In this document: positions 27,993 to 36,375 of the stretch, piece after piece
Layout: each line of letters starts with the position of its first letter
Position numbering within the stretch: position 1 is the stretch's first letter
NCBI GenBank assembly: GCA_016191785.1
Contig: JACPVJ010000033.1
Coordinates: 1 to 64,000, forward strand
Direction of reading: 5' to 3'
Length of the DNA: 64,000 nt
From: Myxococcales bacterium
GTDB lineage: Bacteria; Myxococcota_A; Polyangia; Polyangiales; Polyangiaceae
Translations under genes and position numbers: made by a program
Notes under the pieces: model-generated
What the model was told of the DNA's origin: nothing
Database searches by the model: none
What the model saw: only the letters and a program-made list of their open reading frames with translations

Positions 27993-30682
27993 CGCTTGCC
28001 TCCGAACAGCTCCGAGAACGCCTGCGAGCGCTCACGCCGCAAGGCGGCGCAGAGCTTACCCGCCTCCACGGCCTGGGCCAGGTGTTTGTCCGCGCCCTCG
28101 ATGCGCCGGAGGCGCGGCGTGAAGAACGCCTCGGCCTCGCCCACCGCCGCGTCGTCACACAGGGCGGCGGCGACCCAGGGGAACCGGCCCACGGCGAAGC
28201 TGGGCAGCTTGGCCGACAGCGCATCGAAGTTCCGGGTGAGCCAGAGGTAGGTGGGCTTCGCGGTGGCCGCGCGCTGGAACAACGGCGGGAACACGTAGCG
28301 CAGATCCGAGACCTTGATGCTGCCATCCAGGGCGTAGCCCAGCAGGCGCTCGACCAGCCGGAGGTCGTCGAACCCGGTCAGCCCCGAGATGGCCAGCAGG
28401 CGTTCCTCGGGGGTCGCGGCCCTTCGCATGCGCTCGAACAACCGCGAGAACAGCTGCTCGTCGCCGCGCCGCGCGGCCAGCGGCAGCGCCAGGCGTGCGA
28501 TGTCCGGATCCACCGGGCCCGAGCCCGCGAGCCAGGCGTCGGTGATCTTCCTGGCCTCGCCCAGCACCCACGGATCGGCGCCGAGCTCGCCGAGCAGGCC
28601 GAGCACCAGCGCGCGCTCGAGCTTGACGCTGGCCGCTTCGCCCGCGGCGGGGCGGAAGCCGAGTCGCTTGCCCGCCGCCCCGGCCAGCGACCGCACCTTC
28701 GCCTCGAACTGGTCGCGCGTCGCGTCGGTGACCAGCGCCCGGGAGATCTCGCGCAACGCCTCGGCGACCTGATCCCACGGCACGTGGCTGCGGTCGCCGA
28801 GCAGGCCGGGCAAGAGCTCGAAGTACCCGTCCAGCGCCAGATCGCCGCTCCGCACCAGCGCCCAAGCGTTGCCCAAGAGGCCGACCTTCTCGCGCAGCGT
28901 GAGGCTCGGGCGCTTGGCCAGGGCCAGCAGCGCAGCTTGGGGCATCAGGTAGCGGTAGTAGCCCCGCTCGTCGGCGTTCGGATGCACGGCGGCGGGGCAC
29001 GCCGTCACCGGGACGACCAGCTCGCTCGCCGCCTGTTCGAGCAGCGTGCAGGCGCGCTCGCCCTTCCCGGCCCCGTCGAGCCGAAGGCACACCGGGATCT
29101 TCCAGGTCTTGCTCGCGCCGGCGGCTCTTCCCAGGGGCCGGTACTCGCGCTGTGCCAGCGCGACGCGCACCCGACCCGCTTCGCAGCGGGAGGTGGCCTC
29201 GACCAGCGGCACGCCGCTCTGGTCGACGAAGCTCGACATCACCGCCGTGACATTTTTCCCGCTGGCGGCGCCCAGCGCCTCGAACAGGTCGCGGGACTCG
29301 GCGTTTCCGAAGCGGTGTTTTCCCAGATAGCCGCGCACGCCCTGTTGGAACGCGCCCTCCCCCAGCCAGCTCTCGATCATCGAGAGCGTGCTGGCGCCCT
29401 TGACGTAGGTGATGCCGTCGAACGCTTCCAGCGCCTCGCTCGAGCCGCGCACCGGCTGGCGGATGCGCCGCGCGCTGGCCAGCATGTCCACGCCCATCAC
29501 CCACTGCTTGTCACTGACTCGCTCGAGATCGGTGAGAAAGCCCGGCTTGGCGCGCTCGACGACCTTCGCGCCCATCCAGGTGGCGAAGCCCTCGTTCAGC
29601 CAGAGGTCGTCCCACCACTTCATGGTGACCAGATCGCCGAACCACTGATGCGCCAGCTCGTGGGCCATGATGCCCCAGAGCTCGCGCTGGGCCTCCAGCG
29701 AGACGGTCGCCGGGTCGTGCAGCACGCGCTCTTCCCGGAAGGTAACCAGGCCCGCGTTCTCCATGGCGCCGGCGCCGAACTCGGGCACCGCGACCAAGTC
29801 GAGCTTGGCGTACGGGTACGGGGTGCCGAAGTAGTCGGCCAAGATGGCCAGCTCGTCCCGCGCCGCGTCGAGCGCGCTCTGCCCCAGCCGGCTCTTGCCC
29901 GGGAGGGTGATCAGGCGAATCGGCACCGGATCGCGCGCGCCCTGCCGCACCTCGAAGGGGCCGACGGCAAACGCGACCAGATACGAAGGCAGCGGCTCGG
30001 AGGCCACGAACTCGTAGCTGACCATCCCGCTCGCCGGGGTCTCTCGGCGACGCAGCTCGGGCGTGTTGGCCACCGCCAGCATGCCCTCGGGCACGGTGAT
30101 GGCGACCTGGAACGGCACCTTGAAGCCCGGCTCGTCGAAGCACGGGAAGGCGCGCCGCGCGTCGTTCGGCTCGAACTGGGTGAACGCAAACGCCTGGCCT
30201 CCCTCCTCCACCCGGTACAGGCCCGACAGGCTCGGGCCGAAGGGCGCCTCGTACTGCAGATCGATCTCGGCGCGGCCCGCGGCCACCTCGTGCTCGAGCT
30301 CGAGCACCAGCTCTTCCGGCTCGACCTTGCCGTGGACCGCCATTCGGAGGCTGGCTTTCGCCGGCTGTTTGCCCCGCGCGGTGCTCACCGCCGCCGTCAG
30401 GATCTTCAGGCCCTTCGCGTGCAGCACGATCGCGCGGGTCGGCGCCTCGATCTCCACGCCGATCCGCGCGCGGCCGAAGAAGCTCTTGTCCCGCGGGTCG
30501 ACCGTGAGCTCCAGGTGATAGCGCGTCGGTCGCACACCCGGCGGCAAGCGCCCGTCCTGCCGCGAGGCCGGCACCACGGCCGGCGACGGCGCAGCGAGCG
30601 TGGGCTTGGGCTGCACCGGAGGCGGCGGCGCCGCGGTGCAGGCGCAGAGCAGCAAGCAGGCGGAGACGGCGGCGCGGTTCAT
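27989..30682 (-). CDS. M1-family aminopeptidase lipoprotein
   Basis: This 897-residue zinc aminopeptidase has a lipoprotein signal (LLLCAC), so it acts in the periplasm or on the surface, unlike cytoplasmic PepN. The substrate-binding GAMENAG is at 305-311, the zinc motif HELAH at 341-345 with Glu364 (WLNEGFATW), and the long helical C-terminal ERAP1-like domain follows. It trims N-terminal residues from peptides. Its stop overlaps hom by ATGA and it starts 3 nt after the upstream cysteine-peptidase-like lipoprotein gene, so extracellular peptide processing may be shared. Confidence 0.94.
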   Translation of the reverse strand: MNRAAVSACLLLCACTAAPPPPVQPKPTLAAPSPAVVPASRQDGRLPPGVRPTRYHLELTVDPRDKSFFGRARIGVEIEAPTRAIVLHAKGLKILTAAVSTARGKQPAKASLRMAVHGKVEPEELVLELEHEVAAGRAEIDLQYEAPFGPSLSGLYRVEEGGQAFAFTQFEPNDARRAFPCFDEPGFKVPFQVAITVPEGMLAVANTPELRRRETPASGMVSYEFVASEPLPSYLVAFAVGPFEVRQGARDPVPIRLITLPGKSRLGQSALDAARDELAILADYFGTPYPYAKLDLVAVPEFGAGAMENAGLVTFREERVLHDPATVSLEAQRELWGIMAHELAHQWFGDLVTMKWWDDLWLNEGFATWMGAKVVERAKPGFLTDLERVSDKQWVMGVDMLASARRIRQPVRGSSEALEAFDGITYVKGASTLSMIESWLGEGAFQQGVRGYLGKHRFGNAESRDLFEALGAASGKNVTAVMSSFVDQSGVPLVEATSRCEAGRVRVALAQREYRPLGRAAGASKTWKIPVCLRLDGAGKGERACTLLEQAASELVVPVTACPAAVHPNADERGYYRYLMPQAALLALAKRPSLTLREKVGLLGNAWALVRSGDLALDGYFELLPGLLGDRSHVPWDQVAEALREISRALVTDATRDQFEAKVRSLAGAAGKRLGFRPAAGEAASVKLERALVLGLLGELGADPWVLGEARKITDAWLAGSGPVDPDIARLALPLAARRGDEQLFSRLFERMRRAATPEERLLAISGLTGFDDLRLVERLLGYALDGSIKVSDLRYVFPPLFQRAATAKPTYLWLTRNFDALSAKLPSFAVGRFPWVAAALCDDAAVGEAEAFFTPRLRRIEGADKHLAQAVEAGKLCAALRRERSQAFSELFGGKR

Positions 30683-30685
30683 GGC

Positions 30686-32317
30686 TCAGATCGGGGCAGA
30701 AATCAGCGGCGGCGGCTCGCGGGTGGCCGCGGGTGCGTCGAGCCGAATCACCGCCTCCAGCCACTCGAGGCGGGGCCGCACTCGGCTGTGGATGCTGCGC
30801 AAGGGCGCGGCGCGCATCTCGCCCTCCCACGAGCGGATGCGCGGCCGCCCCGCGTTGCTGGCCAGCAAGGTGGGCAGCCCGGTGATGGGATCGGAGTCGT
30901 AGACAAAGAACGAGTGCCAGTGGTTCTCGCCATCGCCCCGCGGCCCGTGGATGGCCACCACGTCCCCCGGCACGTAGCGATCGGCGTGCTCCCCGAGGTG
31001 CGCGAAGAACGCGCCCCGCTCGCTGAAGCGAACCCGCTCGTCGTCCGGCAGGCGAGTCACGTCGAACATCTCCGGTCGGTCCTTGGCGAAGCGCAAGAAC
31101 ACCTCCACGCTGCGCCGGTTGTCGATCCCGATGTCGTCGAAGTCCACGCTGCCGCGGAGGCGCTGGCGCTCGGCCGCGCGCTCCGCCCACCACGTGCCGC
31201 TGGCTCGCTCGAAGGCGTCGGTGACGAAGTCGATGCACACCTGCGGCACCTTGGGTCGCCCTTGCAGATCGAACACCATGTAGGTGTCGTCGTTGAAGGT
31301 GTAGCTGTCCCAGCCGTGGGTGTAGGCCCAGCGCCAGGCAGGGCGCAGGTTGCCGTCTTGTTGCCCTTCTTCGGTCTTGGGCTCGTCGAAGGGCAGCGCC
31401 TCGCCCACCATGGTGACGATGGCGCTGCGCACCCGATCGACCGCGCGCTGGCGACGGAGCGCGAGGGCGCGCGCGTGGGCGATTTCGGCCTGGTGCTCGG
31501 CCGGTTCGACCTGGCAGTCGAGCTCGAGCCGAGCGCCGTCTTTCACCGCGAGCAGCGCCGGCACCCAGTGGCCGCCGTGGCGCGCGTCGATCAGCACGTT
31601 CTCGGCCGTGATGCGCCGGACCCGAATCCGCTCCATCCCGAGGTCGGCGACCACGCGTCGCAGATCGAGGTGCAGCGCCGGACCCGGGTCCTTTCCGCTG
31701 ACCCAGACGCGATCGAAGAGCAACAGGCGCGCGCGCTGGCCCCGCTCGGGGCCGTCGACGTACTCGTACCAGAAGAACTTCCCCTTCTTCGCGCGCAGCG
31801 TCTGGCTACCGCGCTGCAGCGTGATCTCGGGCTCGCGGAACAGGTGGTGGAGCTCGACCACGTCGACGTAGCTCGCCGCCAGGGACGGGATCTCGGTGTA
31901 GAGGTAGCCCTCGGACAAGAGCAGCGCCCGCGCCACGTCCGGGCGATTGCCGACGGTCTTGTACACGCCGTGCAGCGCCCAACCCGGCGACGGGCTCGAC
32001 TGCAGCTGTGCGCGCAGGGTCTTCACCTCGACCGAGCCCTCGGTGGGCCGGGGCGCGCGTCGGAACAAGACGGGCTCGGCCTTCGCTCGCCCGAGGATCT
32101 CGCCGCGCCGAAGCTCGAGGCCCGGCGCTCCGGACTCTGCCGGCGCAGCCTCGACCGCGGCGATCTTCGCGCGACACTGGGCCGAGGGCGGGCTCTCGAC
32201 CGGCGCCGCGGCCGCCGCCGCGCTGTTCGCAGGGCTCGGCGGCGCCTCGCCCGCCGGTGGCGCTTCGGCGCAGGCGACCGCACAGGCCAGAAGAACGAGA
32301 CCGCTCAGGCAACGCAC
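30686..32317 (-). CDS. Lipoprotein with NlpC/CHAP-like cysteine-peptidase features
   Basis: This 543-residue protein starts at GTG 32317, 9 nt after a TACCGT box. The lipobox is AVACAEAP, followed by an Ala/Pro-rich linker. The middle part (~80-290) shows no clear domain. The C-terminal part has a Cys in PQVCIDFVTDAFERAS and a His in GENHWHSFFVYDSDP, preceded by a GDVVAIHGP segment. This order (Cys helix, then G-D-x-V, then His strand) is that of NlpC/P60 and related amidases. Peptidoglycan hydrolysis or amidase activity is an inference from the motif only. Confidence 0.7.
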   Translation of the reverse strand: MRCLSGLVLLACAVACAEAPPAGEAPPSPANSAAAAAAPVESPPSAQCRAKIAAVEAAPAESGAPGLELRRGEILGRAKAEPVLFRRAPRPTEGSVEVKTLRAQLQSSPSPGWALHGVYKTVGNRPDVARALLLSEGYLYTEIPSLAASYVDVVELHHLFREPEITLQRGSQTLRAKKGKFFWYEYVDGPERGQRARLLLFDRVWVSGKDPGPALHLDLRRVVADLGMERIRVRRITAENVLIDARHGGHWVPALLAVKDGARLELDCQVEPAEHQAEIAHARALALRRQRAVDRVRSAIVTMVGEALPFDEPKTEEGQQDGNLRPAWRWAYTHGWDSYTFNDDTYMVFDLQGRPKVPQVCIDFVTDAFERASGTWWAERAAERQRLRGSVDFDDIGIDNRRSVEVFLRFAKDRPEMFDVTRLPDDERVRFSERGAFFAHLGEHADRYVPGDVVAIHGPRGDGENHWHSFFVYDSDPITGLPTLLASNAGRPRIRSWEGEMRAAPLRSIHSRVRPRLEWLEAVIRLDAPAATREPPPLISAPI

Positions 32318-32567
32318 GGTCGGCGGACGGTAGCGATCTCGATGCCGCGCCGCAACCGGGGGCTGGCTCGGCGCCTGATTGATGGTCCGGACGGCTCGCC
32401 CGCCCGCGCTCGCCCCGATGGCCGTCTTGCTGCGGGTTTCGGAGGTCACGTCGGGCGCGGCCGGCGCCGAGTATCGACGGCGGCGCCCGGCGCTCGGCGA
32501 GCTCTGGCGACGCGGGGAGACGGGCGGCTTGCCGTCGAGCAGGAACCGAATCTGACGCGCTGATCGC
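32318..32567. other. Intergenic region, promoter only
   Basis: The 250 nt between the Tim44-like gene and the peptidase operon contain the promoter boxes above. The open minus-strand frame that continues through here lacks homology-like features. I see nothing else. Confidence 0.5.
32327..32355 (-). promoter_or_regulatory. Promoter-like boxes for the peptidase operon
   Basis: On the minus strand TTGCGG (32355-32350) and TACCGT (32332-32327) are separated by exactly 17 bp. The -10-like box ends 9 nt before GTG 32317. It probably drives the lipoprotein-aminopeptidase-hom-murI unit. Confidence 0.5.
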
Positions 32568-33644
32568 TCAGCGGACGACCATGGACTCACAGACCTTCTC
32601 GACGAAGGCCCGCGCGGCCTCGGGGCGAGCCAGCGTCTTGCCCGCTCCGGCGTCGAGGATCGCGCGGCAAGTGAGCGTCTTCGTGCCACGCACCCGAAGC
32701 ACGGCGGCGTGAACGACGCCGGGCTGCTGGCCGGTGACCGCGAAACCATCGGGCAGGGTTTGTCTGCGTACGACCGAGCACGCTGGACCGCGCCGTTCTT
32801 CTCGTTCGACATTCCGGCGAAACCTGGCCGGGTCTCCGGGCGTGTCGCTCTTTTTGCGCGCCAGCGACCAGCGCTCGACGGTGTACCAGCGCTGATCCGC
32901 GCCTTCGGAGTAGTTGGCTTCGATCTCCACCCGCACGTAGATGCTGTCGCCCCCCTGCAACCCCTCGACGGCGCGGTAGCGCATGGCGCCGATGACGATG
33001 CCGCTCACCTCTTGCCGGGTGCCCAGCTCGGCCAGCGCTTGGTGCGCATCGCCCGCGATCCACGGGCCGAGCTCGCCCAGCGTGCCTCGGCCTCGATGCA
33101 CGGGAGCTTCCGCGTAGAGCGCGGACAAAAAGTCCTCGAACAGCACGACGGAGAAGTTTGGATCGTGCTCGGCGATCCCCTCCATGGCCGCCCGCATCTC
33201 GCTCTGGCGCTTGCCCTTCGCGCGAGTCCGCTCGAGCTCGGCCCCCGCCTCTTCCATGCGCTCCTTCATCCGCCGGGCACCGACGTCCGAGCTCCTGGTC
33301 CAGTCCCGCGCCGCTCCGGAGGCCTCACGTTGACGCGCGAAGAACATGTAGGCGCCGATGACGCCGAAGACCAGCAAAGCGAGGGGCGGGTTCTCGAACA
33401 GGAGCACGATCAGGCCGCTCATGTCCCCGCCACCGGAGCTCGACGACGAGCCCGAGCCGCTCGACGACCAGCCGCTCGACGAGCTGCTGTTGCTGCTGCT
33501 GCTGCTGCTGCCGCTGCTGCGACTCGAGGACGAGCCGCTGTAGGTCTGGCCGCCGCCAGGTCGCGCCAACACGGGCAGCGCGACGAGCCCGACGGCGAGG
33601 CCGAGCAGAAAGACCCCGACGAGGCGTTTGCGATTGCCGCTCAT
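32568..33644 (-). CDS. Tim44-like membrane protein with Ser-rich tract
   Basis: This 358-residue protein starts at ATG 33644. A signal anchor (VGVFLLGLAVGLVALPVLA) is followed by a ~40-residue Ser/Gly tract encoded by AGC/TCG runs. A second membrane helix (ENPPLALLVFGVIGAYMFFA) precedes a C-terminal Tim44-like domain (~155-358, FSVVLFEDFLSALYAEAPVH; YVRVEIEANYSEGADQRWYT). Bacterial Tim44-like proteins are often found with TPM-domain proteins; here the upstream TPM gene, whose stop overlaps this start (ATGA), is broken. The role in the envelope is unknown. Confidence 0.83.
   Translation of the reverse strand: MSGNRKRLVGVFLLGLAVGLVALPVLARPGGGQTYSGSSSSRSSGSSSSSSNSSSSSGWSSSGSGSSSSSGGGDMSGLIVLLFENPPLALLVFGVIGAYMFFARQREASGAARDWTRSSDVGARRMKERMEEAGAELERTRAKGKRQSEMRAAMEGIAEHDPNFSVVLFEDFLSALYAEAPVHRGRGTLGELGPWIAGDAHQALAELGTRQEVSGIVIGAMRYRAVEGLQGGDSIYVRVEIEANYSEGADQRWYTVERWSLARKKSDTPGDPARFRRNVEREERRGPACSVVRRQTLPDGFAVTGQQPGVVHAAVLRVRGTKTLTCRAILDAGAGKTLARPEAARAFVEKVCESMVVR
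33425..33540 (-). repeat. Serine-codon repeat in Tim44-like gene
   Basis: Runs of mixed serine codons (AGC, TCG, TCC on the coding strand) with a CAG/CTG-like core encode the Ser/Gly tract. It is prone to slippage in steps of three. Confidence 0.7.
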
Positions 33645-34050
33645 GACACGCTCACCGTGTCTGGGAGCTCGTTCTCGTCGTCGTCGGCCCGCGGCAGCAC
33701 TCGCGCCAAGGGGGAAGCCAGCTCGTCGAGGGCGGCCACGAGCCGCGGAAGCTCCGGGGACTCGGAGAGCACGCTCTCCAGCTTCGCGAGCGCCTCGCCG
33801 AGCTCGGCGCGGTCGATACCGACGTCCGGGACGACCACGACCTTGCGCTCGAACATCGAGACGAAGACCAAGAGCCCGGTGCGGTCACGGGTGCGGCTGA
33901 CTCCCAGTTCCACGAACCCAGCGCGGGCCGCAGTGACCACGCTCTCCGCCAGGCGGTCCAGTGAGCAGCCGGCGCACGGGTGGGATCCAGGCGGAGAGCG
34001 CCATTCCCAGCCCGAACAGCAGGGGGAACGATGCGCCCCGCGATCGTCCG
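33641..34050 (-). pseudogene. TPM-domain protein, truncated and frameshifted
   Basis: The 3' part encodes a TPM-type half domain (LDRLAESVVTAARAGFVELG; RTRDRTGLLVFVSMFERKV) ending in an acidic tail; its stop overlaps the Tim44-like gene. Members of this family normally have an N-terminal half and two membrane helices before this point. The expected last helix is present just upstream but in another frame (FPLLFGLGMALSAWIPPVRR, about 34035-33968), with the frame change near 33961-33970. Above about 34050 the expected N-terminal ~120 residues are absent and the DNA belongs to the GNAT region. So the gene has lost its 5' half and is shifted. A sequencing error could explain the shift but not the missing half. 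Confidence 0.65.
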
Positions 34051-34156
34051 GCGTCACGGCGGCTCGGTGTTCACGCAAGCGCAGTGTCGGGCAGCGCGGG
34101 AAGCGCAGCAGAATGAGCGCGCGAGCGCGCAGACGGTCTCCTGCGACCCGACGTGA

Positions 34157-34186
34157 TTGGCTCACGCCCCAAGATACGGCTAGCGT
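34157..34186 (+). promoter_or_regulatory. Promoter-like boxes before the GNAT gene
   Basis: TTGGCT at 34157-34162 and TAGCGT at 34181-34186 are separated by 18 bp. The second ends 9 nt before ATG 34196. Confidence 0.5.
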
Positions 34187-34195
34187 GACTCCGCC

Positions 34196-34633
34196 ATGGA
34201 ATGGACGCGCGGCAACTTCACCGTGACTTGCGATCCGGCGCGACTCGACCGCACCGTCGTGGCTGAGTTCCTCGCCACCTCGTATTGGGCCAAAGGGATC
34301 CCGGCCGCGACCGTGGCCAAGTCGATCGACCACTCCCTGTGTTTCGCTCTCCTCGAGGGTGATCGTCAGGTCGGCTTCGCGCGCGTGATCTCGGACTACG
34401 CCACGATCGCCTATCTCGGTGACGTCTTCGTTGTCCCCGACTACCGTGGCCGGGGGCTTGGCCAGTGGCTCATGGAGTGCGTCGTGAGCCACCCCGAGCT
34501 TCAGGGCTTACGACGTTGGATTCTTGGAACGCGCGACGCCCACGAGCTCTATCGGAAGTTCGGCTTCACCCCGCTGAAAGCGCCGGAGCGTTTCATGGAG
34601 CGCCATGACCCTCAGGTCTATGAGCGCCTCTGA
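34196..34633 (+). CDS. GNAT-family N-acetyltransferase
   Basis: This 145-residue single-domain GNAT starts at ATG 34196. Motif A with the acetyl-CoA pyrophosphate loop is clear (DVFVVPDYRGRGLGQWLMEC), preceded by GFARVISDYATIAYLGD and followed by LYRKFGFTPL. It belongs to the small GNATs with an R-W-I-L-G-T-R-D-A-H segment whose substrates are mostly unknown small molecules. It is the first gene of a segment with visibly lower GC than its surroundings and lies where the TPM gene has lost its 5' half. Confidence 0.92.
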   Translation: MEWTRGNFTVTCDPARLDRTVVAEFLATSYWAKGIPAATVAKSIDHSLCFALLEGDRQVGFARVISDYATIAYLGDVFVVPDYRGRGLGQWLMECVVSHPELQGLRRWILGTRDAHELYRKFGFTPLKAPERFMERHDPQVYERL

Positions 34634-34696
34634 GCCCGCCGCGCGCCCTCCTGGGCTACGTGAGCTGGCTCGCCGTTCCTCCTCGTATTGCGGCCG

Positions 34697-35203
34697 TCAG
34701 CGCTTGCGGCCTGCGAGGCGCGTCTTGAGGTTGAACGCCTTGGTCATCGCGCGGTCGAGCGCAGTTCCGCGCTTCGGCAGCATCCCGATCTGCGTAGCGA
34801 ACGAAAGCTGATCGAAGACGACGAAGTTTGCGACCACCTTGCCGCCTCGGATGGTGAAACAGTCGATCCCATTCAGCTCGATGCGCGCACCCGTCGGCTC
34901 GATGCCCATCCACGTCGCACCATCGAAGGTGCCCGTCACGCGCCAGCGCACGAACACCGTGTCACCTTGACCGGCGATGCTGAGCGCGCGGATCTCGAAG
35001 TCGGGAAGCGCCGCGAAGGTCTCCGCGAAATAGCGCTTCACCGCGTCGCGTCCCCTATAGATTCCGACGGGAAACTCCTCGACGATGTCCTCTGCCCAAT
35101 ACGGCAGCAGAGCTTCGGGGTCGCGCTGGTTCAGCACCCGCTCGAAGACGTCGCGCACGATTTCGACCGGGTCTCGGCTGTCCACGACGGTGGCAGTGGT
35201 CAT
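34697..35203 (-). CDS. SnoaL/NTF2-like protein
   Basis: This 168-residue protein starts at ATG 35203; an in-frame TTG at 35209 lies inside the promoter spacing and is unlikely. It has the SnoaL-like cone fold: an N-terminal helix (PVEIVRDVFERVLNQRDPEA), an E-D-I-V-E-E-F-P segment, GRDAVKRYFAETFAALPDFE, and a final GIDCFTIRGGKVVANFVVFD strand pair. Such proteins are isomerases, cyclases or ligand-binding proteins; the substrate cannot be told. It converges on the GNAT gene with a 63-nt gap and belongs to the same likely island. Confidence 0.88.
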   Translation of the reverse strand: MTTATVVDSRDPVEIVRDVFERVLNQRDPEALLPYWAEDIVEEFPVGIYRGRDAVKRYFAETFAALPDFEIRALSIAGQGDTVFVRWRVTGTFDGATWMGIEPTGARIELNGIDCFTIRGGKVVANFVVFDQLSFATQIGMLPKRGTALDRAMTKAFNLKTRLAGRKR

Positions 35204-35209
35204 GCGCAA

Positions 35210-35238
35210 CGGCTAGCGGGGACGACGATGGACGTCAA
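35210..35238 (-). promoter_or_regulatory. Sigma70-like promoter of SnoaL-like gene
   Basis: On the minus strand TTGACG (35238-35233) and TAGCCG (35215-35210) are separated by exactly 17 bp. The -10 box ends 6 nt before ATG 35203. This is the clearest -35/-10 pair in the window and again implies a leaderless message. Confidence 0.6.
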
Positions 35239-35504
35239 CGCTGGCCTCCGCGCTCGAATCTCCAGCTCGAAATCAGCACGCGCGTCCTGCGACAGTGGAC
35301 AGTGCCTGTCGATGCCCGTCCACTGCCCGAGCTGCGTCTGCAGCCGCCCATGACGCTGCGCGCCAGCCGTGGCTGGGCACGCCGGCTTCGTAGAACGCGT
35401 TGATACGCTTTCCGCCAACGGCCTCGACGGCGACGATCACCATCGCGTCCAGCTCTGGCCCGGCCCTGCCTCTCCGGGGGCTGCCCATCACCGACCGGAG
35501 CGCG
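35239..35504. other. Intergenic region in island, nothing supported
   Basis: The ~310 nt between the SnoaL-like gene and the next lipoprotein contain short open frames on both strands, but none has family-like content or start signals. One minus frame (ELDAMVIVAVEAVGGKRINA) looks weakly coding-like and could be a decayed gene. Confidence 0.35.
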
Positions 35505-35510
35505 TAAGCT
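35505..35510 (+). promoter_or_regulatory. -10-like box before lipoprotein gene
   Basis: TAAGCT at 35505-35510 ends 7 nt before ATG 35518. I see no clear -35 element. Confidence 0.4.
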
Positions 35511-35517
35511 GCGGCCG

Positions 35518-36042
35518 ATGGACAAGGTCGGGTTGGCGCTCTTCGTCTCGATGTTCGTCGTCGGCTGTCGTGGCGACGCGAGCATGAGCAAAGAGATCGC
35601 CGGCGTCTGGAGCTGGAAGCCGAGCAGCGAGCTGCCGCCGAACGAGGTCAAACAGAGGGGTTTCCCGACACCCACTCTCGAATCCGTGAAGCTCGAAACC
35701 GACGGGCGCTACGTGCTCGTCCAGCAAATCCCAGGATACGACACCGACGTGGGGGGCACCCGTGTCGCCGTTCCGGAGGAGTGGCACGAGTGGAAGGGAA
35801 CTTGGGCCATCGCGAACGGCAAGCTCGAGATGAACGCGGGGGCCGGCGAAGACCGGTGGCTCGCCAAGCGCCGCGAGGGTGGCTGGGTGGCCGAGGGCGA
35901 TCCCGTCGCGTGGGAGCGCGCGTTCGAGATCGTCGAGCTGAAGCGTAGCGAGCTTCGACTTCGGGCGATCGCGATCGGCGATTTCAATCGCACGTTCCAT
36001 CGAGCGGACGCCATGCCAGAACGCCCCACGCTGAAGCAGTGA
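35518..36042 (+). CDS. Small lipoprotein of unknown function
   Basis: This 174-residue protein starts at ATG 35518 with the lipobox FVVGC. The mature protein has a lipocalin-like or beta-sandwich pattern: IAGVWSWKPSS at the start, SVKLETDGRYVLVQQ, HEWKGTWAIANGKLEMNAG and ERAFEIVELKRSELRLRAI. The I-x-G-x-W start followed by a G-T-W-x-x-x-x-G-x-L strand is common in small proteins that test for or bind ligands, but no family is assigned. It lies in the lower-GC segment. Confidence 0.78.
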   Translation: MDKVGLALFVSMFVVGCRGDASMSKEIAGVWSWKPSSELPPNEVKQRGFPTPTLESVKLETDGRYVLVQQIPGYDTDVGGTRVAVPEEWHEWKGTWAIANGKLEMNAGAGEDRWLAKRREGGWVAEGDPVAWERAFEIVELKRSELRLRAIAIGDFNRTFHRADAMPERPTLKQ

Positions 36043-36375
36043 GAGAGAGGGTTTGACACGCTCGCGCGTCGTGAGTGCCGAGCGTGATCATGAGCCGGAG
36101 CCAACCCCCGCTCAGATCGACCCTCTCCGGGGCTGGGCTGGAGCGTCGCCCAGTGCTTGCGGAGCTCCTCCAGTCCACCCGAAGCCCGATGCGGTGACCT
36201 TCCACGAGACCCTCGGCTTCCTGGCGCTCGAGGGCGTCTCCGAGGGCCTTCTGGTTTCGGAGCCGATGCCGATGTTCCTCGGCATCGAGACGATCGCGAC
36301 GGCGCTCGCTCCCTGACCTGCCCCGAATCGTCTACGCTGCTTCAGCCCGAGCCGTTCCGGAGCCTTACCCACGCC
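36043..36375. other. Non-genic stretch between island and glucokinase
   Basis: The 333 nt hold the GNAT-like remnant (36178-36316) and a TACGCT box at 36333-36338, 37 nt before the glucokinase ATG, which probably drives that gene with a short leader. Nothing else is seen. Confidence 0.5.
36178..36316 (+). pseudogene. 3' remnant of a GNAT acetyltransferase
   Basis: The last ~45 codons before TGA 36316 read FHETLGFLALEG, then PMFLGIETIATALAP. This resembles the C-terminal end of TacT-like GNATs, where F-Y-x-x-x-G-F is followed by a M-F-L-P-M-x-T-I strand. The frame upstream (36053 on) gives no acetyl-CoA loop or N-terminal domain. I read it as a decayed fragment at the right edge of the island. 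The similarity is short, so this is tentative. Confidence 0.4.

Noticed and set aside
28082..32563. Very long plus-strand open frame (1493 codons) opposite the hom-aminopeptidase region
   Set aside because: The peptide is Arg/Gln/His/Val-rich without family motifs, and the minus strand carries well-conserved enzymes in the matching codon phase. It is an antisense shadow of GC-rich genes.
34163..36320. Integrated phage or transposon
   Set aside because: No integrase, transposase, terminal repeats or att-like duplications could be found by eye.
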